Assembly: GCF_900585905.1 (NCBI RefSeq) | Contig: NZ_UTVH01000095.1 | Location: 186,001 to 250,000, forward strand | Length of the DNA stretch: 64,000 nt | Source of the DNA: Pseudomonas viridiflava | GTDB lineage: Bacteria > Pseudomonadota > Gammaproteobacteria > Pseudomonadales > Pseudomonadaceae | Direction: 5' to 3' | Shown: positions 33,959-42,091 of the stretch, piece after piece | How the letters are laid out: every line of letters starts with the position of its first letter | How positions within the stretch are numbered: position 1 is the stretch's first letter | Made by a program: the position numbers and the translations under genes | Notes under the pieces: model-generated | What the model was told of the DNA's origin: nothing | Database searches by the model: none | What the model saw: only the letters and a program-made list of their open reading frames with translations

Positions 33959-34378
33959 ATGCGAATCGAGCACACCACGCAACCCAGCGACGATGAACTC
34001 CAGGCCATCCTCACCCCATTGCGCGCTTACAATGCCTCAAAGGCAGGCGATGCGGGCGCGGAAAAATTCGCCTTGCTGGTGCGTGATGACGGCGACGAAC
34101 AGGTACTGGGCGGCCTTTCAGGCACACTGTTATACCGCTGGATGTTCATCGAGCTTCTGGCCGTGCCCGAGCAGGCCCGGGGTCAGGGCGTCGGGTCGCG
34201 CCTGATGGCCATGGCTGAAGAGTGGGCGCGGGAGAAAAACTGCGTCGGCATCTGGCTCGACACCTTCGACTTTCAAGCCCCCGAGTTTTATCGCAGTCTG
34301 GGCTACAGCGAGTTCGGCCACATCGACGACTATCCACCTGGCCATCGCCGCTTCTACTTCCAGAAAAGACTGGATTGA
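33959..34378 (+). CDS. GNAT-family N-acetyltransferase
   Basis: 139 residues, AGGA before the ATG. GNAT acetyl-CoA site in VPEQARGQGVGSRLMAMAEEWA, and the C-terminal DTFDFQAPEFYRSLGYSEFG. Substrate unknown. It is six bases upstream of dpkA and probably co-transcribed. Confidence 0.85.
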   Translation: MRIEHTTQPSDDELQAILTPLRAYNASKAGDAGAEKFALLVRDDGDEQVLGGLSGTLLYRWMFIELLAVPEQARGQGVGSRLMAMAEEWAREKNCVGIWLDTFDFQAPEFYRSLGYSEFGHIDDYPPGHRRFYFQKRLD

Positions 34379-34384
34379 ACCCAT

Positions 34385-35416
34385 ATGCCCGCAACCCTCG
34401 GTCAGCATGACACCGTCGCGGTTAACGTCGAGCAGTTGGCCGCGACGCTGGAGCAGGTATTCGTGCGTCATGGCACATCGGCGCAGGTTGCCGCCGTGCT
34501 GGCGCGAAACTGCGCCAATGCGCAGCGTGATGGCGCCCACAGCCATGGGATTTTCCGCATGCCAGGCTACCTGTCGTCGCTGGCCTGCGGCTGGGTGGAC
34601 GGCGCCGCAGTGCCAGTGGTGGAAGATGCCGGCCCTGCATTTATACGCGTGGATGCCGCCAACGGTTTCGCCCAACCGGCGCTGGCGGCGGCGACGCCTT
34701 TGCTGATCGAGAAAGTCAGGGCTGCGGGTATTGCGATTCTGGCGATCCGCAGTTCGCATCATTTCGCTGCGCTGTGGCCGGACGTCGAACCCTTTGCCGA
34801 GCAAGGCCTGGTGGCGCTGAGCGTGGTCAACAGCATGACGTGCGTGGTGCCCCATGGCGCGCAAAAGCCGTTATTCGGCACCAATCCCATTGCCTTCGCC
34901 GCACCGCGAAGCGCTGGTCAACCGCTGGTATTTGACCTGGCAACCAGTGCCATCGCCCACGGTGACGTGCAGATTGCTGCAAGGGAAGGGCGCACTCTGC
35001 CGGCCGGTGTGGGCGTCGATCAGACCGGGCAACCGACCCAGGACCCCAGCGCCATTCTGGCCGGTGGTGCCTTGCTGCCGTTTGGCGGCTACAAGGGTTC
35101 GGCCTTGTCGATGATGGTGGAGCTGCTCGCGGCAGCGCTGACCGGCGGCAACTTCTCCTTCGAGTTCGACTGGTCGCGGCATCCCGGCGCGCAGACGCCA
35201 TGGACCGGGCAACTGATGATCGTCATCGATCCCGACCGGGGCAGTGGACAGCATTTCGCCGAGCGTAGCGAAGAGCTGGTGCGCCAGATGCTCGGCGCGG
35301 GTCAGGAGCGCCTGCCTGGTGATCGGCGATACCGGCAGAGAGCATTGTCGCTGGCCGAGGGCATCCGCCTACCGGCGCGCGAGTGGCAACGGTTGCAGCA
35401 GTTGGCGAGGGTTTAG
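34385..35416 (+). CDS. dpkA: Delta-1-piperideine-2-carboxylate/pyrroline-2-carboxylate reductase
   Basis: 343 residues, the length of the characterised P. syringae DpkA. Ldh2/malate dehydrogenase-like NADPH fold: RDGAHSHGIFRMPGYL, SSHHFAALWPD, GTNPIAFAAPR and LPFGGYKGSALSMMVE. It reduces cyclic imino acids in D-lysine and D-proline breakdown, giving L-pipecolate or L-proline. Related Ldh2 enzymes are hard to tell apart by eye. Confidence 0.8.
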   Translation: MPATLGQHDTVAVNVEQLAATLEQVFVRHGTSAQVAAVLARNCANAQRDGAHSHGIFRMPGYLSSLACGWVDGAAVPVVEDAGPAFIRVDAANGFAQPALAAATPLLIEKVRAAGIAILAIRSSHHFAALWPDVEPFAEQGLVALSVVNSMTCVVPHGAQKPLFGTNPIAFAAPRSAGQPLVFDLATSAIAHGDVQIAAREGRTLPAGVGVDQTGQPTQDPSAILAGGALLPFGGYKGSALSMMVELLAAALTGGNFSFEFDWSRHPGAQTPWTGQLMIVIDPDRGSGQHFAERSEELVRQMLGAGQERLPGDRRYRQRALSLAEGIRLPAREWQRLQQLARV

Positions 35417-35489
35417 ACGCAAAACAGGATACCTTGTGTCGCTGTTGCCGCTCGTCGAGTGCGGACTTGCCACGACCGCAATATCCAAC

Positions 35490-35509
35490 TACTGTATGTT
35501 TAAACAGTA
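35490..35509. promoter_or_regulatory. LexA (SOS) box, perfect six-base arms
   Basis: TACTGTATGTTTAAACAGTA matches CTGT-N8-ACAG with both arms extended to TACTGT/ACAGTA. It is 20 bases ahead of the small gene at 35529. Confidence 0.8.
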
Positions 35510-35528
35510 ATCGATTGAGGCGGTCATC

Positions 35529-35726
35529 ATGTCCCTTAAGCACGCTGCAAACACACATTCCGGTCACACCTCCCGCATCAGCGGCATCAACGAGATGCAG
35601 CGCGAAGACTTTCTCGCCCTGGCTGCAGCGTTACGCCAGTTCAACGGTTACCCGCCGCTGGTCTCGCTGACTATTGTCAATGCCCGCCAAGGCGCTGAAG
35701 GTTATGCGCGACAGGCGAGTGAATAA
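35529..35726 (+). CDS. SOS-controlled small protein of unknown function
   Basis: 65 residues, GAGGCGG before the ATG. Helical stretch MQREDFLALAAALRQFNGY, family not recognised. The LexA box directly upstream predicts induction by DNA damage. Possible roles include a division inhibitor or a repair helper, but no motif supports a choice. Confidence 0.6.
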   Translation: MSLKHAANTHSGHTSRISGINEMQREDFLALAAALRQFNGYPPLVSLTIVNARQGAEGYARQASE

Positions 35727-35741
35727 GGCAGTTGCCTCGCA

Positions 35742-35758
35742 ATATATGAAACATATAT
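35742..35758. promoter_or_regulatory. Palindromic operator candidate of the ParD-like gene
   Basis: ATATATG and CATATAT form a perfect inverted repeat around AAA, 29 bases before the ParD-like start. ParD-type antitoxins commonly repress their own operon through such palindromes. Confidence 0.5.
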
Positions 35759-35786
35759 GCTCCGTATATTGAAGCCGAGGTGAACC

Positions 35787-36038
35787 ATGGGTCTGGTAAA
35801 GATTTCCGAGCATATGCACGCCAACATCCGGGCAGCCAGTGCTGCACTCAGTCGCTCCATCAACTCCCAGGCCGAGCATTGGCTGCGGGTCGGGATGCTG
35901 GCTGAACTGCACCCGGCATTGAATTACAGCGAGATCTGCCAACTGCTGATCCGCAACGAAAACGCTGGCGGCACGCTGCTCAGTGCCCAGGTCACAGATA
36001 TAACCGGGCTCCAGCCTCGCGCGCAGGAGGCCTGCTGA
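35787..36038 (+). CDS. ParD-like antitoxin-family protein
   Basis: 83 residues. MGLVKISEHMHANIRAASAALSRSI is a ribbon-helix-helix DNA-binding start of the ParD-like (DUF3423) family, and RSINSQAEHWLRVGMLAEL fits its second helix. No ParE toxin gene is adjacent. Instead its stop overlaps the start of a methionine aminopeptidase gene (TGATG), so the two are translated together. Confidence 0.7.
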   Translation: MGLVKISEHMHANIRAASAALSRSINSQAEHWLRVGMLAELHPALNYSEICQLLIRNENAGGTLLSAQVTDITGLQPRAQEAC

Positions 36039-36829
36039 TGGGCGGCCCTGTCACCCTCAAAAGCGAAGCCGATCTGGTTCATTTGCGTGTTGCCGGGCGT
36101 CTGGCGGCCGATGTGCTGGCGATGATCAAGCCTCACGTCAAGGCTGGCATCAGCACCGAAGCGCTGGACGACATCTGCAATGAGTACATCGTCAAAGAGT
36201 TGAAAGTGATTCCGGCCAATGTCGGTTATCACGGTTTCACCAAGACCACCTGCATCTCGCCCAATACCGTGGTGTGCCATGGCATCCCGTCAGCCACTGA
36301 TATCCTCAAGGACGGCGACATCCTCAATATCGATGTGGCGGTCATCAAGGATGGCTGGTATGGCGACACCAGCCGCATGTACCTGGTGGGGGAGGTCAGC
36401 CCTTTGGCCAGGCGTCTGGTCGAGACCACGTATGAAGCCACCCGCGCCGGCATCCATGCTGTGCGACCTGGCGCGACACTGGGTGACATCGGTCACGCCA
36501 TCCAGACAGTGGCTCACCGCGAAGGCTTCAGCGTGGTTCGCGAATATTGCGGGCATGGCATCGGCCAGACGTATCACGAGGAGCCCCAGGTGCTGCACTA
36601 CGGTGCTCAAGGCAAAGGCATGCGCCTGAAACCCGGGATGGTATTTACCATCGAACCGATGATCAACGCAGGCAAGCCTGCCACCAAAACCCTGGCTGAC
36701 GGATGGACCGTGCTGACCCGCGATCAGTCACTTTCAGCGCAATGGGAGCACATGGTGGCGGTAACAGATGACGGCTTCGAGCTGCTGACGCCTTGGCCTG
36801 AAGGCACAGGTGAATACCCTGCGATCTGA
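36038..36829 (+). CDS. map: Methionine aminopeptidase type I (accessory copy)
   Basis: 263 residues. Removes N-terminal methionine. Metal ligands are visible: Asp in ILNIDVAVI and DTSRMYLVG, His in CGHGIGQTYHEEP, Glu in FTIEPMINAG, and the last Glu in AQWEHMVAVT. It lies outside the usual rpsB-linked map location and is coupled to a ParD-like gene, so it is probably a second, specialised copy. Confidence 0.88.
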   Translation: MGGPVTLKSEADLVHLRVAGRLAADVLAMIKPHVKAGISTEALDDICNEYIVKELKVIPANVGYHGFTKTTCISPNTVVCHGIPSATDILKDGDILNIDVAVIKDGWYGDTSRMYLVGEVSPLARRLVETTYEATRAGIHAVRPGATLGDIGHAIQTVAHREGFSVVREYCGHGIGQTYHEEPQVLHYGAQGKGMRLKPGMVFTIEPMINAGKPATKTLADGWTVLTRDQSLSAQWEHMVAVTDDGFELLTPWPEGTGEYPAI

Positions 36830-36858
36830 TCTTTGCCATGCAATCGTCTGCCCAATAA

Positions 36859-36887
36859 AAAGCCCGACCTGAAACAGGTCGGGCTTT
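36859..36887. terminator. Bidirectional terminator
   Basis: AAAGCCCGACCTG (36859-36871) pairs with CAGGTCGGGCTTT (36875-36887) around AAA, between the convergent map and minus-strand 36905 genes. Confidence 0.9.
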
Positions 36888-36904
36888 CTTACGCCAGCGA
36901 CGAA

Positions 36905-37165
36905 CTATTGCTTGGGCGCGCTATCTTTTGCGGCAGCAACTCCCGCAGCGCTGAGTTTGATCGGGTAATTCAACGCGCGATCCGCAGTGCCAGCTCCAGT
37001 GACTGTGCCATCGTGAATCAGTCCCGCTTGCTGGAGATGCTCAAGGGTGTCGGCGACGGCATTTTCGCCGCGATAGTTGTCCAGTATTTCCTTGCCCAGG
37101 CCATGAGGGTGGGCGTGCTGAAGACGGGTCAGAACTTCTTGTTCCAGTGCTTTATCGATGGTCAT
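36905..37165 (-). CDS. Small conserved-type protein, possible winged helix
   Basis: 86 residues. LEQEVLTRLQHAHPHGLGKEIL and TLEHLQQAGLIHDGTV look like a small winged-helix fold, ending in a KLSAAGVAAAKD tail. Function unknown. A GAGGTAAC upstream of the ATG is an acceptable ribosome-binding site. Confidence 0.65.
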   Translation of the reverse strand: MTIDKALEQEVLTRLQHAHPHGLGKEILDNYRGENAVADTLEHLQQAGLIHDGTVTGAGTADRALNYPIKLSAAGVAAAKDSAPKQ

Positions 37166-37295
37166 GGTTACCTCGCGTTGCTGGTTAATGAGCGCTGCTT
37201 GTTAACTGGGACAGCCGAAGATTCTGTTGGTTTAGACTTTTGCCCCGCCAAAGACACATTCAACACGCAGCAGACCCGGTCCGCTACGCCGTCAA

Positions 37296-38360
37296 TCATT
37301 TGCAGTTTTTCGCAATACGGTACTGCGCTGCCAGCGCCGCCTGCTCGCTGGAGAAATCGACCCGGTTCTTGCCTGATACCGCGCCGTAGGATGGGCAATC
37401 GGGCCGGTGGTAAATCATCGACGCGCTATTGCCCCTTACTCCCGCTCCGCTGGTGGCAACCTGAGTAGCAGAAGGCGCTTTGGCAGATTTGGCGCCTGGC
37501 AGAGGACTCACCGCTGCCGTGGTTCTGCCTGCAGATATGCCGCCCATGGTGGCGTTGAGGAATATCGGCGCGTGGTCCGACACGCGCTTGCGGCCATCGG
37601 CATGGGTCATACCCAGCAGCTCGGGATAGTGGAACACCTCGACCTTGTTGACCTTGATCGTACCCGCCCTGGCGACAAATATGTTGTCATACAGATTGGC
37701 GTATTTGCCATCCGTGGTGGACAGCGTCGAGGCGCCTTCTGTCACCAGTGGCGTGGCGCTGACGCCCAGATTTGCCCATGCTGTTGAACTGGGCGCCGTG
37801 TTGAAGTCGCCCATCAGCATGATGTTGCTGTTGCCGTCGTAGGTTTCCTTGAGCCATGTCCAGTAGTCACCCAGGAGGACAATTTCCGCGGTTCTGTCGG
37901 CAGTGGATTTGCCGTACTTGATGTGTACGGTGGCGGCAACGAAGCGGGTCTTGTCGCGCAGGCTCCTGAAGCGTGCGGAGAAGGGTTCGCGTTCGAAATG
38001 ATCGCCGCGATCCAGGTAGGTCACCGCGCCATCTTCATAGGCCACGGCCTTGTCGCGCCAGATGAATCCGTACATTTCCTTGTAGCTGCTGCGCCCGGTG
38101 GCGTGTGACGCCATGGACGACCATTGCTCGCCAGTGGCCCGCTCAAGTGCGCTTTCCAGCGCTTTGAGACCTTCTTCGTTCATCAGCTCCTGGACTGCCA
38201 GGAAGTCCACGCGCCGGGCCACCTTGGCGATGCTCGCCATGTCTTTGGTAGGTCTCACACTCAAATGTTCGAGGTTCCAGGTGCCGATGTTGATGTCGGC
38301 GCAGGCGTGGCCGCATGAAACTGCCAGCAGCATGAAAGCTGCCAAAAGGTTCTTGAGCAT
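37296..38360 (-). CDS. Secreted DNase I-like nuclease/phosphatase with a C-terminal Ada-like metal-binding domain
   Basis: 354 residues with a signal peptide (LLAAFMLLAVSCGHACA). Endonuclease/exonuclease/phosphatase fold: IGTWNLEHLS, VQELMNEEG with the metal Glu, MGDFNTAPS and SDHAPIFLN. After a linker rich in Ala, Ser and Thr comes SASMIYHRPDCPSYGAVSGKNRV and IAKNCK, the pattern of the small Ada-like/sunset domain. The whole suggests an exported nuclease; the substrate is not known. Confidence 0.75.
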   Translation of the reverse strand: MLKNLLAAFMLLAVSCGHACADINIGTWNLEHLSVRPTKDMASIAKVARRVDFLAVQELMNEEGLKALESALERATGEQWSSMASHATGRSSYKEMYGFIWRDKAVAYEDGAVTYLDRGDHFEREPFSARFRSLRDKTRFVAATVHIKYGKSTADRTAEIVLLGDYWTWLKETYDGNSNIMLMGDFNTAPSSTAWANLGVSATPLVTEGASTLSTTDGKYANLYDNIFVARAGTIKVNKVEVFHYPELLGMTHADGRKRVSDHAPIFLNATMGGISAGRTTAAVSPLPGAKSAKAPSATQVATSGAGVRGNSASMIYHRPDCPSYGAVSGKNRVDFSSEQAALAAQYRIAKNCK

Positions 38361-38555
38361 TCAGGGGTATTCCTTGCATGGATGGGCGTGTCGCGCCTGT
38401 GCAGCGGACAGCTAATGAGTCGCAGTGACCAAGTCTATATAAATCAGGTGCTTATGTGTTGTGCCGAGGTGTCGCAGGGGGCTGACGCGGGCCAGTCTGC
38501 CGGGGCATGGCAGTCGCTGCCGCACCCACCGATGGGCGCGGCACCGGGATGCGCT

Positions 38556-38816
38556 TCAGTCTTCCTTTGGCACGGTCCAGAAAATCTGCACGCCGCCATC
38601 GTCGCGGTACGCGAGCGTGACGTTGTCGTTTTCTCCGATCTCTCCCAGCAGCTGATTCCAGTCATCTTCCTGCTCGTCCGGCAGGCGCATGATCAGGGCG
38701 GCCCTGGCTTTTTGCGCGGTAGGGGAGTTGATGATCCTCTGCACGCGGGTGCCGAGGGCTTCATAGGAGCTGGGAGGGGAGGCGGTTGCTGCGGATGATT
38801 TGGCCACGTGAGGCAT
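38556..38816 (-). CDS. DUF1654-family protein under SOS control
   Basis: 86 residues from ATG 38816; a start at 38858 would run through a LexA box. Core: SYEALGTRVQRIINSPTAQ, ALIMRLPDEQEDDWNQLLGE and NVTLAYRDDGGVQIFW, the pattern of DUF1654, a family found in Pseudomonadaceae. Function unknown. The CTGT-N8-ACAG box 10 bases upstream predicts LexA repression. Confidence 0.7.
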   Translation of the reverse strand: MPHVAKSSAATASPPSSYEALGTRVQRIINSPTAQKARAALIMRLPDEQEDDWNQLLGEIGENDNVTLAYRDDGGVQIFWTVPKED

Positions 38817-38825
38817 CCTGATTTG

Positions 38826-38841
38826 CTGTACGTGCATACAG
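38826..38841. promoter_or_regulatory. LexA (SOS) box
   Basis: CTGTACGTGCATACAG fits CTGT-N8-ACAG exactly, immediately upstream of the DUF1654 gene on the minus strand. Confidence 0.75.
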
Positions 38842-38957
38842 TATTTCACTGTCGGCACTTAAGCAACGTTCTTGTACGACTTGTTACCCGTGAAACAGTA
38901 TCGAAGCCTGCTGCAGCGTCGGAATTGTTGGTCCTCAAGATTGCTGGCGAACAGTCG

Positions 38958-39368
38958 ATGATCTCGGTCAGGACCGCACCTTTCAGGATGACCCTCATGA
39001 CGATCACTTCAGTCGGCGTGCCAGCCGCCGCCGTTACTCTTCAGCCCAGCACCTCGCTGGCCCAGGAGAGTGACGAGAGCCGCCAGGCCAGGCCCGTGCG
39101 CACCGCAAGTGCCGACATCGCCGACAACCTGAGCCCGTCGGCGAGACAACTGCTCAAGCGCCTGGCCGAGTTGCAGGCGCAACTGCGCGATTTGAGAAGC
39201 AGGATGCAGGCTGCCGAGAACGCTGCCTATTCCGATCTCACGGCGCACAACGGGGTGATCGCCAGTTTCCAGAGTCAGATTTCTGCTGTCACCGGTACCA
39301 TCCTGCTGATGTCCGCCTCGCTGTTTCAGGAACTGGACCGCGCAGGCGGGATGAATCTTACAGCCTGA
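38958..39368 (+). CDS. Hypothetical protein, possibly exported
   Basis: 136 residues from ATG 38958; another ATG at 38988 is possible. An N-terminal hydrophobic stretch (LMTITSVGVPAAAVTL) could be a signal peptide ending near AQES. The middle is coiled coil (LLKRLAELQAQLRDLRSRMQ). Not recognised; the gene is supported mainly by codon pattern. Confidence 0.45.
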   Translation: MISVRTAPFRMTLMTITSVGVPAAAVTLQPSTSLAQESDESRQARPVRTASADIADNLSPSARQLLKRLAELQAQLRDLRSRMQAAENAAYSDLTAHNGVIASFQSQISAVTGTILLMSASLFQELDRAGGMNLTA

Positions 39369-39443
39369 GACTGGCTGATTTTCTGTTTCGATGCGCTTTC
39401 GGGCAGTTGACAATTTTCTCTCCGGTTCTCATAGTCGGCATCT

Positions 39444-39457
39444 CGCAAACGTTTGCG
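39444..39457. promoter_or_regulatory. rbsO: RbsR operator
   Basis: CGCAAACGTTTGCG is a perfect 14-base palindrome with the central CG of LacI/PurR-family sites, 67 bases before rbsB. RbsR, encoded in the same operon, is the likely repressor. Confidence 0.8.
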
Positions 39458-39523
39458 CGCGGATCGCAACGATCCCGCTCAGCGATTGCCCGACACAATA
39501 ATCATAAGATCGGAGATGCCCCC

Positions 39524-40486
39524 ATGAAGCTTCCATTCGCTGCTCGTAGCCTCGCCGTTGCCATGCTGTGTGCCCTGTCTGTAGCGATGCCGCTATCAGC
39601 CGTTGCCGCTGACGCTGCCGACAAGCCCAAGGTAGGCCTGGTGATGAAGTCACTGGCCAACGAATTCTTCCGCACTATGGAAGACGGCGCCAAGGCTTAC
39701 CAGAAAGCCAACGCTGACAAATTCGACCTGATCTCCAACGGGATCAAGAACGAGTCGGACACTTCTGCCCAAATCCAGCTGGTGGAGCAAATGATCGCCT
39801 CCAAAGTCAACGCCCTGGTCATCGCCCCGGCTGACTCCAAGGCGCTGGTGTCGGTGCTGGCGAAAGCCTCCAAGGCCGGTATTACTGTGGTCAACATCGA
39901 CAACCAACTCGATCGCGAAGTGCTCAAAAGCAAAAATCTTGAAATTCCCTTTGTCGGCCCTGACAACCGCAAAGGTGCACGCCTGGTGGGTGACTACCTG
40001 GCGCGTGACCTGAACCCGGGCGACGAAGTCGGCATCATCGAAGGCGTGCCGACCACCAACAACGCTCAGCAGCGCACCGCCGGTTTCACGGACGCCATGG
40101 AAGCGCGTCAGATCAAGATCGTTTCAGTGCAGTCGGGCAACTGGGAAATCGACAAGGGCAACGCGGTGGCGTCGTCCATGCTCAATGCTCATCCCAATCT
40201 GAAAGCGCTGCTGGCCGGTAACGACAGCATGGCGCTGGGTGCCGTTTCCGCCGTACGCGCAGCCGGCAAGACCGGTACGGTCAAGGTCGTGGGCTATGAC
40301 AACATCAAGGCTATTCAGCCAATGATCGCCGATGGCCGGGTGTTGGCAACAGCCGACCAGTTTGCTTCGCGTCAGGCGATGTTCGGCATCGAGACCGCGC
40401 TCAAGCTGCTGAAGAAGGAAAAAGTGGACAGCGTAGACGGTGTCATCGTCACCGACGTTACCCTGATCACCAAGTCCGGCTTGTAA
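39524..40486 (+). CDS. rbsB: Ribose ABC transporter, periplasmic binding protein
   Basis: 320 residues from ATG 39524; upstream open frame lacks homology. Signal peptide ending AVAAD, then the periplasmic-binding-protein type 1 fold (KVGLVMKSLANEFFRTMEDGA, VNALVIAPADSKALV, LLAGNDSMALGAV, VVGYDNIKAIQPM). It captures ribose for RbsAC. A strong hairpin follows its stop. Confidence 0.92.
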   Translation: MKLPFAARSLAVAMLCALSVAMPLSAVAADAADKPKVGLVMKSLANEFFRTMEDGAKAYQKANADKFDLISNGIKNESDTSAQIQLVEQMIASKVNALVIAPADSKALVSVLAKASKAGITVVNIDNQLDREVLKSKNLEIPFVGPDNRKGARLVGDYLARDLNPGDEVGIIEGVPTTNNAQQRTAGFTDAMEARQIKIVSVQSGNWEIDKGNAVASSMLNAHPNLKALLAGNDSMALGAVSAVRAAGKTGTVKVVGYDNIKAIQPMIADGRVLATADQFASRQAMFGIETALKLLKKEKVDSVDGVIVTDVTLITKSGL

Positions 40487-40503
40487 TCCTTCGCTGAAAA
40501 ACC

Positions 40504-40528
40504 GCATCCGCCCGGTCCGGGCGGATGC
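40504..40528 (+). other. Intercistronic hairpin between rbsB and rbsA
   Basis: GCATCCGCCC (40504-40513) pairs with GGGCGGATGC (40519-40528). There is no T-run, so it is more likely an mRNA-stabilising or partial attenuating structure that favours rbsB, as is common after binding-protein genes. Confidence 0.6.
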
Positions 40529-40540
40529 AGGAGCTATTCT

Positions 40541-42091
40541 ATGTCGGCCCCTGCTGAAAACGTGGTTCTCTGCGTCAGCGCCATCGGTAAAACCTACGCT
40601 CAACCTGTCCTCGGCGGCATCGATCTGACGTTGTTGCGTGGCGAAGTACTGGCCCTGACCGGCGAGAATGGCGCGGGTAAAAGTACCCTGTCGAAAATTA
40701 TCGGCGGCCTGGAAACGCCCACCACCGGGCAGATGCAGTTTCTGGGCGAGCCTTATTCACCGACCAGCCGCACCCAGGCCGAAAAGCTCGGTGTGCGCAT
40801 GGTCATGCAAGAGCTGAACCTGTTGCCGACGCTGTCGGTTGCCGAGAATCTGTTTCTCGATAACCTGCCGCGCCGCGCTGGCTGGATCAATCGCAAGCAG
40901 TTGCGCGAAGACGCAATCAAAGCCATGGCCCAGGTCGGTCTCGACGCCATTGACCCCGATACGCTGGTGGGCGAATTGGGCATCGGCCATCAACAGATGG
41001 TCGAAATTGCCCGCAACCTGATTGGCGATTGCCGTGTGCTGATTCTCGATGAGCCGACGGCGATGCTGACCGCGCGGGAAGTCGAGATGCTGTTTCTGCA
41101 GATATCCCGCCTGCAGGCGCAGGGCGTATCGATCATTTACATTTCCCATCGGCTGGAAGAACTGGCCCGCGTCGCCCAGCGCATCGCGGTGTTGCGCGAC
41201 GGCAAGCTGGTCTGTATCGACGCCATCGCCAATTACAACAGCGAGCAGTTGGTGACGCTGATGGTCGGGCGCGAGCTGGGTGAACACATTGATCTGGGTG
41301 CTCGCGCGATTGGCGAAGTGGTGCTTAAGGTCAACGGCCTGGGGCGTGCCGACAAGGTGCGCGATGTGTCCTTCGAGCTGCGTCGGGGTGAGATCCTTGG
41401 CATTTCCGGGCTGATCGGTGCTGGCCGTACCGAGCTGATGCGCTTGATTTACGGCGCCGACAAGGCGGACAGCGGCAGCATCCAGTTGGGTAGCCCGCTG
41501 CAGACAGTGACCATTCGCTCGCCGGTGGATGCGGTCAATCATGGCATTGCCCTGATCACCGAAGACCGCAAGGGTGAAGGTCTGCTGCTGACCCAATCGA
41601 TCAGCGCCAACGTGGCGCTGGGCAACATGGGTGCGGTGTCCTCAGGCGGTCTGGTCAACGCGCAACTCGAAACCGGACTGGCCCAGCGCCAGATCGACGC
41701 CATGCGCATTCGCAGTTCCGGCCCTGCGCAACTGGTTTCGCAACTGTCGGGTGGCAATCAACAGAAGGTGGTGATTGGCCGCTGGCTGGAACGTGATTGC
41801 CAGGTGATGCTGTTCGATGAGCCAACCCGCGGTATCGATGTGGGCGCCAAGTTCGACATTTACGGTTTGTTCGGGGACCTGACGCGCCAGGGTAAAGCGC
41901 TGGTCGTGGTATCCAGTGATCTGCGTGAGCTGATGCTGATCTGTGATCGCATTGCCGTGCTCTCGGCCGGGCGCCTGATCGAAACCTTCGAGCGTGACAA
42001 CTGGACTCAGGACGAGCTGCTTGCTGCCGCCTTTGCCGGTTACCAGAAACGCGATGCGCTGCTCAATGAAGCCGCGCCCAGGAATGACTGA
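40541..42091 (+). CDS. rbsA: Ribose ABC transporter, ATP-binding protein
   Basis: 516 residues with two ABC domains. First: Walker A GENGAGKST and DEPTAMLTAREVE. Second: degenerate GLIGAGRTEL, signature QLSGGNQQKV and DEPTRGIDVGAK. Powers ribose uptake. Its stop overlaps the rbsC start (TGATG). Confidence 0.92.
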   Translation: MSAPAENVVLCVSAIGKTYAQPVLGGIDLTLLRGEVLALTGENGAGKSTLSKIIGGLETPTTGQMQFLGEPYSPTSRTQAEKLGVRMVMQELNLLPTLSVAENLFLDNLPRRAGWINRKQLREDAIKAMAQVGLDAIDPDTLVGELGIGHQQMVEIARNLIGDCRVLILDEPTAMLTAREVEMLFLQISRLQAQGVSIIYISHRLEELARVAQRIAVLRDGKLVCIDAIANYNSEQLVTLMVGRELGEHIDLGARAIGEVVLKVNGLGRADKVRDVSFELRRGEILGISGLIGAGRTELMRLIYGADKADSGSIQLGSPLQTVTIRSPVDAVNHGIALITEDRKGEGLLLTQSISANVALGNMGAVSSGGLVNAQLETGLAQRQIDAMRIRSSGPAQLVSQLSGGNQQKVVIGRWLERDCQVMLFDEPTRGIDVGAKFDIYGLFGDLTRQGKALVVVSSDLRELMLICDRIAVLSAGRLIETFERDNWTQDELLAAAFAGYQKRDALLNEAAPRND

